Assembly: GCF_036946495.1 (NCBI RefSeq)
Contig: NZ_JAQIIX010000001.1
Span: 496,001 to 560,000, forward strand
Reading direction: 5' to 3'
Length of the DNA: 64,000 nt
Source: Mycolicibacterium neoaurum
GTDB taxonomy: Bacteria; Actinomycetota; Actinomycetes; Mycobacteriales; Mycobacteriaceae
In this document: one piece after another, positions 34,559-43,115 of the stretch
How positions within the stretch are numbered: position 1 is the stretch's first letter
Layout of the letters: the number at the start of each line of letters is the position of its first letter
The notes under the pieces: model-generated
What the model saw: only the letters and a program-made list of their open reading frames with translations
Told to the model about the DNA's origin: nothing
Databases searched by the model: none
Made by a program: the position numbers and the translations under genes

Positions 34559-35281
34559 ATGGCCCTTCAACCCGTACCCCGGCGCTCGGTCCCCGAGGAT
34601 GTCGTCGAGCAGATCGTCTGCGAGGTGCTCAGCGGCGCGATGCAGCCCGGAGACCAGTTACCAAGTGAACGCCGGTTGGCCGAGGTACTCGGCGTTTCGC
34701 GACCCGCCGTCCGCGAGGCACTCAAGAGGCTCAGCTCGATCGGTCTGGTCGAGATCCGTCAGGGTGACACGACCACGGTGCGCGATTTCCGCAGGCATGC
34801 CGGACTGGACCTGCTCCCCCGCCTACTGCTGCGTGCCGGCGAACTGGACACCGCGGTGGTGCGTTCCATTCTGGAGACCCGTCTGCACAATGGGCCGAAG
34901 GTCGCCGAACTCGCCGCACGTCGCCACGGAACGGAACTACCCGGCCTACTCGCGGCCGACATCGGGGCATTGCGCACCGAGAGCGACCCCGTGCAGTTGC
35001 AGCGCCACGCGTTGAACTTCTGGGATCACCTTGTCGACCATGCGAATTCGATCGCATTCCGGCTGATGTACAACACACTGCGCGCCGCCTACGAGCCCGC
35101 ATTGCCCGCGCTGGCCGCCATGATGGCCGCCGAAGTGGGCCGACCGGACGCCTACCAAACCATCGCCGATGCCGTCATCGCCGGTGATGCCGTCCAGGCC
35201 GCTGATGCAGCCCACGCACTGCTGGAACCCGCCACCACAGCGCTGATCACCGCGCTGACCGAACTGGAGGAGTCGCGATGA
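34559..35281 (+). CDS. GntR/FadR-subfamily transcriptional regulator
   Basis: 240 residues. Winged-helix N-terminus: VEQIVCEVLSGAMQPGDQLPSE, RRLAEVLGVSRPAVREALKRL, then GLVEIRQGDTTTV. The C-terminal helical domain (about 80-235) is of the FCD/FadR type but without an obvious His triad for metal, so an acyl-CoA-type ligand is possible. It overlaps the fatty acid hydroxylase gene by four bases (ATGA), which suggests it controls that gene and itself. The ATG at 34559 has no strong ribosome site; downstream Met codons are not better placed. Confidence 0.85.
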   Translation: MALQPVPRRSVPEDVVEQIVCEVLSGAMQPGDQLPSERRLAEVLGVSRPAVREALKRLSSIGLVEIRQGDTTTVRDFRRHAGLDLLPRLLLRAGELDTAVVRSILETRLHNGPKVAELAARRHGTELPGLLAADIGALRTESDPVQLQRHALNFWDHLVDHANSIAFRLMYNTLRAAYEPALPALAAMMAAEVGRPDAYQTIADAVIAGDAVQAADAAHALLEPATTALITALTELEESR

Positions 35282-35928
35282 ACAGCCGGGGAGGAACCAC
35301 ATTGCGGGACGCGGCACGGGAATTCCGACGCCACCCCACCCCGTGGATGCTGGGCGCGACACTGGTCGCTGCCGCCGCGGCCCGCATCCACACCGGCGAT
35401 TGGCAATTCACCGACGCGCTGGTGCCCGCCGCGATGCTCGCGATGTTCCCGTTCGCCGAATGGCTAATCCACGTGTTCATCCTGCACTGGCGACCGCGCC
35501 AAATCGCAGGCGTGCGGGTCGATCCGCTGCTGTCACGCAAGCACCGCGAACACCATGTCGAACCACGTGACCTGCCGTTGGTGTTCATCCCCTGGCCGTC
35601 ATTACTGTGGGTGCTGCCACTGGCGGTCGCGATCGCGACGCTGGCGTTTCCGAGCCCCGGCCGCGGTCTGACGTTCCTGACGATCCTGGCCGCACTCGGG
35701 TTGGGTTACGAATGGTGCCACTACCTGATACACACCAACTACAAGCCGAAAAGTGCGGTATACCGCTCGATCTGGCGTAACCACCGCCGCCATCACTTCA
35801 AGAACGAGCACTACTGGTTCACCGTCACCAGCAGCGGAACGGCCGATCGCGTGCTGCGGACCTACCCGGATCCGGCGACCGTCGACACCTCACCGACCGC
35901 GCGCAATTTGCACGCCGACGCCCAATGA
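35278..35928 (+). CDS. Fatty acid hydroxylase / sterol desaturase superfamily membrane protein
   Basis: 216 residues. Four hydrophobic segments carry the di-iron histidine motifs: HVFILHW (about residue 65), KHREHH (88-93), HYLIHTNY and RNHRRHHF. These fit the integral membrane family that inserts oxygen into fatty acids, sterols or carotenoids. The eight-histidine pattern is complete by eye. Co-translated with the FadR-type regulator, so it probably modifies a membrane or storage lipid under fatty-acyl control. It is convergent with the L,D-transpeptidase gene. Confidence 0.85.
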   Translation: MNSRGGTTLRDAAREFRRHPTPWMLGATLVAAAAARIHTGDWQFTDALVPAAMLAMFPFAEWLIHVFILHWRPRQIAGVRVDPLLSRKHREHHVEPRDLPLVFIPWPSLLWVLPLAVAIATLAFPSPGRGLTFLTILAALGLGYEWCHYLIHTNYKPKSAVYRSIWRNHRRHHFKNEHYWFTVTSSGTADRVLRTYPDPATVDTSPTARNLHADAQ

Positions 35929-35938
35929 GCCGGAATGG

Positions 35939-36739
35939 TCAGGCCTGCACCACAATCGGGTCGCCGATGCTCACATTGTTGTAGTACCAGTCGGCATTGT
36001 CCGGGCTGAGGTTGATGCAGCCGTGGCTGACGTTGGCATAACCCTGCGAGCCCACCGACCACGGCGCACCGTGCACGTACACCCCGCCCCAGGTGACGCG
36101 CACCGCGTCGTACACCGTCAGCTTGTAGCCCTCGGGATCATCGAGCGGGATGCCGATCGTGCGCGAATCCATGACCACCACGCTCTGCTTCTCCAGTGCG
36201 GTGAATTCGCCGATGGGCGTGGCGTGTCCGGGCTTGCCCATCGACGCGGGCATCTCGCGTGCGACCTCGCCGTCGATGCTCACGGTGAACGTGTGTGCGT
36301 CGATGTCGGCGACACCGCGCACCAGCGCACCGGTCTGGAAACTCGACTTCAGACCGACCGCCTCGACGGTGATGGTCGAATGCGCGGGCCAGTAGTCGGC
36401 AGGGGTGAACCGGACGGTGGCATCGTCGAGCCACTGGAACTTTCCGTCCGGCACCGTCGGCGCGGAGAAGGTTATGCCGCGTTCGGCGGCATCGCGGTCC
36501 AGGACCGGCGAGCCGAAGGACACCGTGACCGGATAGGCAACACCGACGATGTCACCGGCGGCCGGCGACACAGCCACGGCCGGGGCCGGGACGCTCACGG
36601 CAGCCACACCCGTGGCCGTGGACGCACCCAGCGACAACGCGGTGATGCCCACCATGACGACCATGTACCGAATAGCTTTTCGCAACGTGCCGAACCTCCC
36701 CTGAACTCCGGACACTCCGGACCCGACCTGACCGCTCAT
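35939..36739 (-). CDS. L,D-transpeptidase (YkuD domain)
   Basis: 266 residues. One N-terminal membrane/signal segment (MVVMVGITALSLGASTATGV) leads to an Ig-like domain (about 55-145: AVSPAAGDIVGVAYPVTVSF, VRFTPADYWPAHSTI), then the YkuD catalytic domain with HGAPW and the active-site SHGCINLSP (His239, Cys241). It forms 3-3 cross-links in peptidoglycan, the main cross-link type in mycobacteria. The start at 36739 (MSGQVGSG) is chosen because upstream in-frame sequence is Arg-rich and unlike protein. It has one Ig-like domain where some mycobacterial paralogs have two. Confidence 0.9.
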   Translation of the reverse strand: MSGQVGSGVSGVQGRFGTLRKAIRYMVVMVGITALSLGASTATGVAAVSVPAPAVAVSPAAGDIVGVAYPVTVSFGSPVLDRDAAERGITFSAPTVPDGKFQWLDDATVRFTPADYWPAHSTITVEAVGLKSSFQTGALVRGVADIDAHTFTVSIDGEVAREMPASMGKPGHATPIGEFTALEKQSVVVMDSRTIGIPLDDPEGYKLTVYDAVRVTWGGVYVHGAPWSVGSQGYANVSHGCINLSPDNADWYYNNVSIGDPIVVQA

Positions 36740-36803
36740 CTGCTTGTCGCACCGAGTCCGACAAATGTTAGCCAGCCCCCGACCTGCGCGGCGCCCGAAA
36801 GGC

Positions 36804-38093
36804 CTAGCCTTGCGGCGGACTGACGATGATCTGCCCCGGCGGACCCTGGTCGGGACCACCGAGACGGAGCCGGTCCCTGATCCGCTGCAGGAACGGTTTC
36901 TTGGGCTGCTCGAACACCTGCGGCGGCGTGGCGACCGGCGGGACCGGCGGCGGCAGCACGGCCGGCGGTGCATCGACGACCGGTGGCGCGGGCGCCAGCG
37001 CCGGATCGGGCATCGCCGCTTCGACGGGCGCGGGATCGTATCCGGCGCTCACCTCGGGCGCGGGCGCTTCGGGTAGCACCGGCTCGACCGGTGCCTGCGG
37101 CGGCGCGAACTCGACCGGGGGCGCCAGCGCGTCGGACAACGAGGACTGCTCCCCCTGGGCCGGCTCGGCGATCGGAGCTGAGGGCGGGGCGGGGCGGGGA
37201 GCAACACGCGCGGCGGGTGGATCCTGGACGACCACGGCGGCGGGCTCGGGGGCAGCGGTCTCCCGCGCCGGTGACAACTGCACCGCCACCGCCACGGATG
37301 CGGAAATCACGAAGGTGAGCACACCGGCGACCAGTGCCCCGGCAATCAGGCGAGTCGAGTTGTTGCCGGATGCCGTGGCGGCATGCCGACCCGGTGCGGC
37401 CGGGGCAGGCAATTCCAGACTGAACGGCAGACCTGAGCTGTGTGTGGAGGCCAGCGCCGCGCCGCGAGCCAGCGCCAGGGGCGCCTCGGCAGGGGCGAAG
37501 ACCGGCACCGAGAGCGCCCCTTCCAGCTGCGGCAGGACGCTGTCGAAGCCACCGGCGGAACCGACCACGACCAGCGCCTCCGGCTGCCAGTCAGCGCGGG
37601 TGAACACGGTGCTCAACCAGCCGATCAGGCTCTCGTCGCTGTCGATACCGTGATTGATCGCCGTCTGTATCGCGCCGTCGTCGGTATGGACGATCAGGGC
37701 GATCGCGGTATCAGGTTCGATGACGCACACCGCGCTGGTCCGGTATCCGATGACATCGGCCATCCCCCGGGCGAGCGCCTCGGTGGCCTCCGGCAGCCGG
37801 ATCGGGACGACATTGCCGAAACCCGAGCGATTCAACGAGTCCATCAGGGCGGTCGCCTCGGCGTCGGCGTTCTCGCTCCAGGTGACACCGATCGACTTGA
37901 GGCGTTGTCCGCGGGCGGCCGCGATGGCCCCGACCGCCGCGGTCGCCTGTTCGGTTGCCGAGCGGGTGTCCGAGCCGTCGACGCGAACCTCGAAGGAGTC
38001 CCGCGCGGCCGCACCCTCGGGGGCTCCGTCGCCGTCGACGACGACCACGCCGAGCGACGTAGGCGTCATCGACAAACCGAGCACCGCGTCCAC
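36804..38093 (-). CDS. Mycobacterial membrane protein with actin/HSP70-like N-domain and Pro-rich tail (DUF7159 type)
   Basis: 429 residues from a GTG start (VDAVLGLSMTPTSLGVVVVD, the family's opening, recalled from other mycobacterial members). The N-terminal 210 residues alternate beta strands and helices with GDGAPEG and VVVGSAGGFDSVLPQ, as in nucleotide-binding ASKHA folds, but without a clear phosphate loop. A single membrane helix (LIAGALVAGVLTFVISASVA) follows, then about 150 residues rich in Pro/Ala and a basic C-terminus (KKPFLQRIRDRLRLGG). An upstream ATG at 38153 exists in frame but lies outside the similarity. Function unknown. Confidence 0.72.
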   Translation of the reverse strand: MDAVLGLSMTPTSLGVVVVDGDGAPEGAAARDSFEVRVDGSDTRSATEQATAAVGAIAAARGQRLKSIGVTWSENADAEATALMDSLNRSGFGNVVPIRLPEATEALARGMADVIGYRTSAVCVIEPDTAIALIVHTDDGAIQTAINHGIDSDESLIGWLSTVFTRADWQPEALVVVGSAGGFDSVLPQLEGALSVPVFAPAEAPLALARGAALASTHSSGLPFSLELPAPAAPGRHAATASGNNSTRLIAGALVAGVLTFVISASVAVAVQLSPARETAAPEPAAVVVQDPPAARVAPRPAPPSAPIAEPAQGEQSSLSDALAPPVEFAPPQAPVEPVLPEAPAPEVSAGYDPAPVEAAMPDPALAPAPPVVDAPPAVLPPPVPPVATPPQVFEQPKKPFLQRIRDRLRLGGPDQGPPGQIIVSPPQG

Positions 38094-38362
38094 ATGAACC
38101 CCTTCGGACCACCCGGTCGCAGGCATGCGACCGGGTCGAGACGATCCGGTCACCGCCCCGTTATCCGGCTGACCTTACCCGGGTGGGCGCCCCGGAGCCC
38201 AGCCAGCGCGTCATCACCACGCTCCCCGCATTTGCCAATGAGAACGTATGTAGACGTCAAGGCCAGAAGACACGTTGGCCGAACCGTCGTCACAAGCACG
38301 CCGACAAAGTGACATCGCCACAATGCGACACGCACTCGCGGTGCGTGGCAGGGTGGTGTCCC

Positions 38363-39841
38363 ATGACTGGGGCGGAACACACGGCAACCGACGGCCACGA
38401 TGCACGGGCTGCTCGCACGATCTTCGGCCATCCGATCGGACTGACCAACCTGTTCGGTGTGGAACTGTGGGAGCGATTCTCGTTCTACGGGATGCTCACC
38501 ATCCTGGGGTACTACCTGTACTACTCGGTGACCGACGGCGGCCTGGAGATGGCCAAGGCCACCGCGACGGGCATCGTCGGCGCCTACGGCGGCCTGGTCT
38601 ATCTGTCCACCGTGCTCGGTGGATGGCTGGCCGACCGGGTGCTGGGCATGGAACGCACGGTGTTCTACGGCGGCGTGGTGGTGATGGCCGGGCACATCGC
38701 CCTGGCACTGCTCCCGGGCATCACCGGGGTCGCGGTCGGCCTGGTGCTGGTGGCACTGGGATCCGGCGCACTGAAGGCAAACGCCTCCTCACTGCTCGGA
38801 ACGCTGTACGACAAGGGCGATGCCCGCGCCGACGGCGGGTTCACGCTGTTCTACCTGGGCATCAACCTCGGCGCCTTCATCGGCCCGTTGCTGACCGGTC
38901 TGCTCCAGACGCAGATGGGCTTCCACTACGGTTTCGGCGCTGCTGCCATCGGCATGGCCATCGGACTCACCCAGTACGTCGTGTTCCGGCGCAACCTCGG
39001 CGCTCATGGGCGCGAGGTCCCCAACCCGCTGCCGCGCAGCGGAATCCTGCCCGCAATAGCCGCCGGTGTCGGTGCGCTGGTCGTGGTGGTCATCGCGTTC
39101 TGGACCGGTCTGGTGACGCTGGCCATCCTGTCCCAGGTCACCACCGGCGTGATCGTCGTGGCCTCCGTCGCGTACTTCGCGGTGCTGTTGCGCAGCCCGA
39201 AAGTCAGCGGCCTGGAACGGACTCGCGTGCGGGCGTTCATCCCACTGTTCATCGCCAACGCGGTGTTCTGGTCACTGTTCCAACAGATCTTCACCGTGCT
39301 GGCGGTGTACTCCGACGAACGGATGAACTGGTCGATTTTCGGGTGGACCGCACCGTCGAGCTGGATCGGGTCGATCGAGCCGGTCTGGATCATCCTGCTG
39401 TCACCGCTTTTCGCGATCATGTGGACCCGCCTGGGTAACCGTGCGCCGACCACCCCGCAGAAGTTCGCCTATGGCGTGATCGGTATGGGCGCGGCCTTCC
39501 TGCTGTTCCTGCCGTTCGCCGGCACCACCGGCAAGGCCGTGCCGGCACTGCTGGTGATGGGCATCATGGCAGTGTTCGCAATATCGGAATTGCTACTCTC
39601 CCCGATCGGCCTGGCAGTCACGACCCAACTGGCGCCCGACGCCTACCGCGCTCAGATGATGGCGCTGTACTTCTTCTCCGTGGGCCTGGGTACCGCCATG
39701 TCGGGCGTGCTGTCCGGGTATTACGATTCCGCCGCCGAGTTCGCATACTTCGGCATCCTCGGTGTGGTCGCGATCGCCGCCGGCGCCGTGGTGCTGGGGC
39801 TGGCGGGACGGATCAGCCGGCTGATGGAGGGCGTCCATTAA
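38363..39841 (+). CDS. Proton-dependent oligopeptide transporter (POT/PTR family)
   Basis: 492 residues with about 12-14 membrane segments. POT signatures: ELWERFSFYG (ExxERFxYYG proton motif on TM1), GGWLADRVLG and FTLFYLGINLGAFIGPLLTG. It takes up di- and tripeptides with protons. The start is ATG at 38363 (MTGAEHTATDG); an upstream extension in frame is Arg/Gln-rich and lacks similarity. Divergent from the DUF7159-type gene across 269 bases in which I see no clear site. It stands as a single gene. Confidence 0.9.
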   Translation: MTGAEHTATDGHDARAARTIFGHPIGLTNLFGVELWERFSFYGMLTILGYYLYYSVTDGGLEMAKATATGIVGAYGGLVYLSTVLGGWLADRVLGMERTVFYGGVVVMAGHIALALLPGITGVAVGLVLVALGSGALKANASSLLGTLYDKGDARADGGFTLFYLGINLGAFIGPLLTGLLQTQMGFHYGFGAAAIGMAIGLTQYVVFRRNLGAHGREVPNPLPRSGILPAIAAGVGALVVVVIAFWTGLVTLAILSQVTTGVIVVASVAYFAVLLRSPKVSGLERTRVRAFIPLFIANAVFWSLFQQIFTVLAVYSDERMNWSIFGWTAPSSWIGSIEPVWIILLSPLFAIMWTRLGNRAPTTPQKFAYGVIGMGAAFLLFLPFAGTTGKAVPALLVMGIMAVFAISELLLSPIGLAVTTQLAPDAYRAQMMALYFFSVGLGTAMSGVLSGYYDSAAEFAYFGILGVVAIAAGAVVLGLAGRISRLMEGVH

Positions 39842-40094
39842 CAGCTGCCCCAGCGTCCCCAAATTGACGCTGTAGCAACATCTCTGATGCCCGCGACATC
39901 GGCAGACACACTGTTTGGCAACGCCGTTCCACGGGTAGTTCAGAGCTGTTCGTTACCCCGGCTTGACCGGATCAGCGTCGACTCGTGACTCGCCGATCCT
40001 GCCGAACCTGGGTCCAGCAGCGCAGAATTCGAACTGCGACAGGCTCGCACGTCTGCATGACACCGAGGTCAGGTCGACGAAGGAGATGAATCAG

Positions 40095-40316
40095 ATGAAC
40101 GTCTTACTGTTGGAGGACCGCCTCACCGCATCAACCGGAAGCGGGGTGGCCTACGTGTACAACCGCGGTGTGGGCAACTCGACCGCGGGCTGCTCATGCG
40201 GCTGGATCGGCCGGCGCCGCCTGTTGAAGGCCGCCGCCGAACAGGATGCTTGGTCGCACTGCGCCCATCTGGGTTGCGGCGTGTCAGTCCCGCTGGTCTT
40301 CCCCGACCGCGGCTGA
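40095..40316 (+). CDS. Small cysteine-containing protein (CxCGW motif)
   Basis: 73 residues. A CSCGWIGRRRLLKAAAEQDAW segment, then HCAHLGCGVSVPL: four cysteines and two histidines that could hold a zinc ion as a zinc ribbon-like knot. The ATG at 40095 is preferred to ATG 40086 because AAGGAG lies at 40080-40085, the normal distance from 40095. Its last 33 bases overlap the 3' end of the convergent dehydratase gene. I cannot name a family, though short proteins of this look are common in mycobacteria. Confidence 0.65.
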   Translation: MNVLLLEDRLTASTGSGVAYVYNRGVGNSTAGCSCGWIGRRRLLKAAAEQDAWSHCAHLGCGVSVPLVFPDRG

Positions 40317-41267
40317 CGCGGTCAGTATCTCCGACAGCAACGTAGGCTCGACATTGCCGCCGGAGACGATCACCGCCGTCGGACCCGGCGGCATCTTGTG
40401 GCGCCGATAGGCGGCCAGCGCGACGGCTCCGCTCGGCTCCGCGACCAGCCGGGCCTTGAACGCCAATTCGGCTACTGCAGAGCGGATCTCGTTTTCAGAC
40501 ACGGTGAGAATATCGGTCAGCACATGCTGCAGGTGAGCGAACGTCAGCTCCGAGGGCTGCGAACGCAAACCGTCGGCGATCGTTCGATTGCGATCCTCGA
40601 TCGACATGTCGACTCGGGCCCCCCGATGTAGGCCGGCCGCCGTATCGGCGGCCAATTCCGGCTCCACACCGAAGATATGCGCGTTCGGGCACAGCGCGCG
40701 GATCGCCGTGCCGATGCCCGACGCCAATCCACCACCGCTGACCGGGATCACCACATTGGCGACATCGGGACGGTCCTCGGCGATCTCCAGGCCGATGGTG
40801 CCCTGTCCGGCAATCACATCCGGGTGATCGAACGGTGGAATCAGCGTGGCGCCGGTCTGTTCGACGAGTTCGGCGGCCACCGCCTCGCGCCGACCCATAC
40901 CGCACAGCACGACCTCGGCACCATGGGCGCGGGTCCGCTCGATCTTGATACGTGGGGTTTCCTCGGGCATGACGATATGGGCTCGCAGTCCAAAACGTGC
41001 TGCGGCATAGGCGACGGCCTGAGCATGGTTGCCGCTGGAGTACGCGACAACACCGCGGCGCTTCTCGTCGGAGCCGAGCCGTCCGATCGCATTGAGCGCG
41101 CCGCGCACCTTGAACGCACCGATCGCCTGCAGACTCTCCGGCTTCAGCAAGAGTGGACGCTGCGAATCACCCCAGTCGGCCGCCAGCAGCGGAGTGCGCA
41201 GCACGGCACCGTCCAGGCGTCGGGCGGCGGACCGGATATCGTCGATGCTGATCAGGGTGGGAGGCAC
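40284..41267 (-). CDS. Threonine/serine dehydratase-like PLP enzyme
   Basis: 327 residues, fold type II. The PLP lysine is Lys53 in GAFKVRGALN, the substrate loop is SSGNHAQAVA, and the phosphate-binding loop is PVSGGGLASGIG. SGGNVEP closes the domain. There is no C-terminal regulatory ACT domain, so it is a catabolic-type enzyme, converting threonine or serine to 2-oxo acid plus ammonia, or a serine/hydroxyaspartate racemase-dehydratase relative. Divergent from the thioesterase gene. Confidence 0.88.
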   Translation of the reverse strand: MPPTLISIDDIRSAARRLDGAVLRTPLLAADWGDSQRPLLLKPESLQAIGAFKVRGALNAIGRLGSDEKRRGVVAYSSGNHAQAVAYAAARFGLRAHIVMPEETPRIKIERTRAHGAEVVLCGMGRREAVAAELVEQTGATLIPPFDHPDVIAGQGTIGLEIAEDRPDVANVVIPVSGGGLASGIGTAIRALCPNAHIFGVEPELAADTAAGLHRGARVDMSIEDRNRTIADGLRSQPSELTFAHLQHVLTDILTVSENEIRSAVAELAFKARLVAEPSGAVALAAYRRHKMPPGPTAVIVSGGNVEPTLLSEILTASAAVGEDQRD

Positions 41268-41309
41268 CCCCTGATCGTAACGAGCGCGTGATGGGGCAAG
41301 GTGTGCTCC

Positions 41310-41747
41310 GTGAGTCCGGTCGACGATGCACGGTTCGCACTGTCGGTGGTCCCCCGGTACGCGGAGGTCGACCAGCAGTCAGTGGTGTTCCACGCCCACT
41401 ACCTGACCTGGTTCGACGAAGCCTGGACCGCGTATCTGGACCATCGGTCGCTGCGCTATCCCGACCTGATCGCCGCCGGTGTCGACTTCCAGGTGGTGCG
41501 CAGCGAGATCGACTACCGCGCGCCCGTGCGCTGGCGCGACACCGTCCGGGTGGTCGTGGCCTGCGAGTCGGTGGGCACCACCAGTTTCACCGTCAGCTTC
41601 GACGTGCTGCGCACCGATGGCGACGGCATCGAACGGACGGCGGTGCGCGGCCGCAACGTCTACGTGACGGTATCCACCGACGATTGGGCGAAGCGGCCGG
41701 TGCCCGACGAACTGCGTCGCATCTTCGTGGCCCCCGACCCTGCCTGA
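41310..41747 (+). CDS. 4-Hydroxybenzoyl-CoA-thioesterase-like hotdog protein
   Basis: 145 residues from GTG 41310 (a GTG at 41301 is also in frame). Pattern VPRYAEVDQQSVVFHAHYLTWFDEA is the YbgC/4HBT opening, in which the usual catalytic Asp position ('D-x-x-G/x-V-x-F/Y') reads DQQSVVFH. It then has IDYRAPVRWRDTVRV. It would hydrolyse an acyl-CoA in the cytoplasm. It lies 69 bases before cyp124, suggesting a shared lipid-oxidation role. Confidence 0.82.
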   Translation: MSPVDDARFALSVVPRYAEVDQQSVVFHAHYLTWFDEAWTAYLDHRSLRYPDLIAAGVDFQVVRSEIDYRAPVRWRDTVRVVVACESVGTTSFTVSFDVLRTDGDGIERTAVRGRNVYVTVSTDDWAKRPVPDELRRIFVAPDPA

Positions 41748-41816
41748 CCCGTCCGACTGCGCGCTTCACCGCCGATTCCGACGCGCGCCGTCGCCCACGA
41801 TCCTATGCTGAGGTCC

Positions 41817-43115
41817 ATGTCGATCGCGGTCCGTCGCAACGGAACACCCCCGCGTACCGTCGACCGGGCGCAGGTGGATCTGGGGTCATGGCGATTCTGG
41901 CGCGGCGACGACGATTTCCGCGACGGCGCGTTCGCCACCCTCCGTCATTGCGACCCCATCTCGTTCCATGAGCCGGTCACCGCCGAGGGCGTCGATGCCG
42001 GGGCCGGTCACTGGGCACTGACCCGCTACGACGACGTGCACTATGCCAGCAGGCATCCCGAGATCTTCAGTTCGAGTCCCAACATCACCATCGGCGACCA
42101 AACTCCGGAGCTGGCCGAGTACTTCGGCTCCATGATCGCCATGGATGATCCGCGGCACGGTCGGCTACGCAACATCGTCCGCAGCGCCTTCACCCCGCGG
42201 GTCCTGGCCAGGGTGGAGGAATCGGTTCGCGAGCGTGCCCGCGACCTCGTTTCCGCGATGGTCGCCGACCACCCCGACGGCCGCGCGGATCTGGTCTCGG
42301 CACTGGCAGGTCCGCTACCGCTGCAGGTGATCTGCGACATGATGGGTATCGCCGGGGAAGATCATGACCGGATATTCCATTGGACCAATGTCATTCTTGG
42401 CTTCGGCGATCCGGATCTCACCGCCGACTTCGACGAATTCGCCAGGGTGGCCATCGATATCGGCGCCTACGCCGCCGCGTTGGCCGAAGACCGCCGCACT
42501 CACCCGCGCGATGACCTGACCACCGCCCTCGTCTCCGCCGAACTCGACGGTGAACGGCTGACATCGGCCGAGGTGGCCTCCTTCTTCATCCTCCTCGTGG
42601 TGGCCGGTAACGAAACCACGCGCAACGCCATCAGCCACGGTGTCGTCGCGCTGAGCAGGCATCCCGAGCAGCGCGACCTGTGGTGGTCTGACTACGACCG
42701 GATCGCACCGACCGCCGTCGAGGAAATCGTGCGGTGGTCGTCGCCGGTGGCCTACATGCGGCGCACCCTGACCCGCGATATCGAGCTCGGTCGTGTCGCC
42801 ATGACCGCAGGTGACAAGGTCACCATGTGGTACGGCTCGGCCAATCGCGATGAGACCCGGTTCCCCGACCCGTGGCGATTCGATGTGCTGCGCTCCCCCA
42901 ACCCTCATCTCGGGTTCGGCGGTGGCGGCGCCCATTTTTGTCTGGGCGCGAACCTGGCCCGCCGTGAGATCACGGTGACGTTCGAGGAGTTACACCGCCA
43001 GGTCCCCGATCTGCTGGCCGACGCCGAACCGGACCGCCTTCTCTCGCCGTTCATCCACGGGATCAAGCGGCTGCCGGTGCGCTGGACGCCCGGCGCGGCC
43101 CGCGACATCGGCTGA
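41817..43115 (+). CDS. cyp124: Cytochrome P450, CYP124 family (methyl-branched lipid omega-hydroxylase)
   Basis: 432 residues from ATG 41817 (MSIAVRRNGTPPR); an in-frame ATG at 41805 is an alternative. Heme ligand Cys375 in FGGGGAHFCLGANLA, I-helix VVAGNETTRNAISHGV, ExxR EIVRWSSPV. Long segments (FRDGAFATLRHCDPISF, HWALTRYDDVHYASRHPEIF, QVICDMMGIAGEDHD) match remembered M. tuberculosis CYP124A1, which oxidises terminal methyls of branched fatty alcohols and can oxidise the cholesterol side chain. No KstR box was found upstream. It ends one base before the convergent glutamine-synthetase-like gene. Confidence 0.93.
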   Translation: MSIAVRRNGTPPRTVDRAQVDLGSWRFWRGDDDFRDGAFATLRHCDPISFHEPVTAEGVDAGAGHWALTRYDDVHYASRHPEIFSSSPNITIGDQTPELAEYFGSMIAMDDPRHGRLRNIVRSAFTPRVLARVEESVRERARDLVSAMVADHPDGRADLVSALAGPLPLQVICDMMGIAGEDHDRIFHWTNVILGFGDPDLTADFDEFARVAIDIGAYAAALAEDRRTHPRDDLTTALVSAELDGERLTSAEVASFFILLVVAGNETTRNAISHGVVALSRHPEQRDLWWSDYDRIAPTAVEEIVRWSSPVAYMRRTLTRDIELGRVAMTAGDKVTMWYGSANRDETRFPDPWRFDVLRSPNPHLGFGGGGAHFCLGANLARREITVTFEELHRQVPDLLADAEPDRLLSPFIHGIKRLPVRWTPGAARDIG

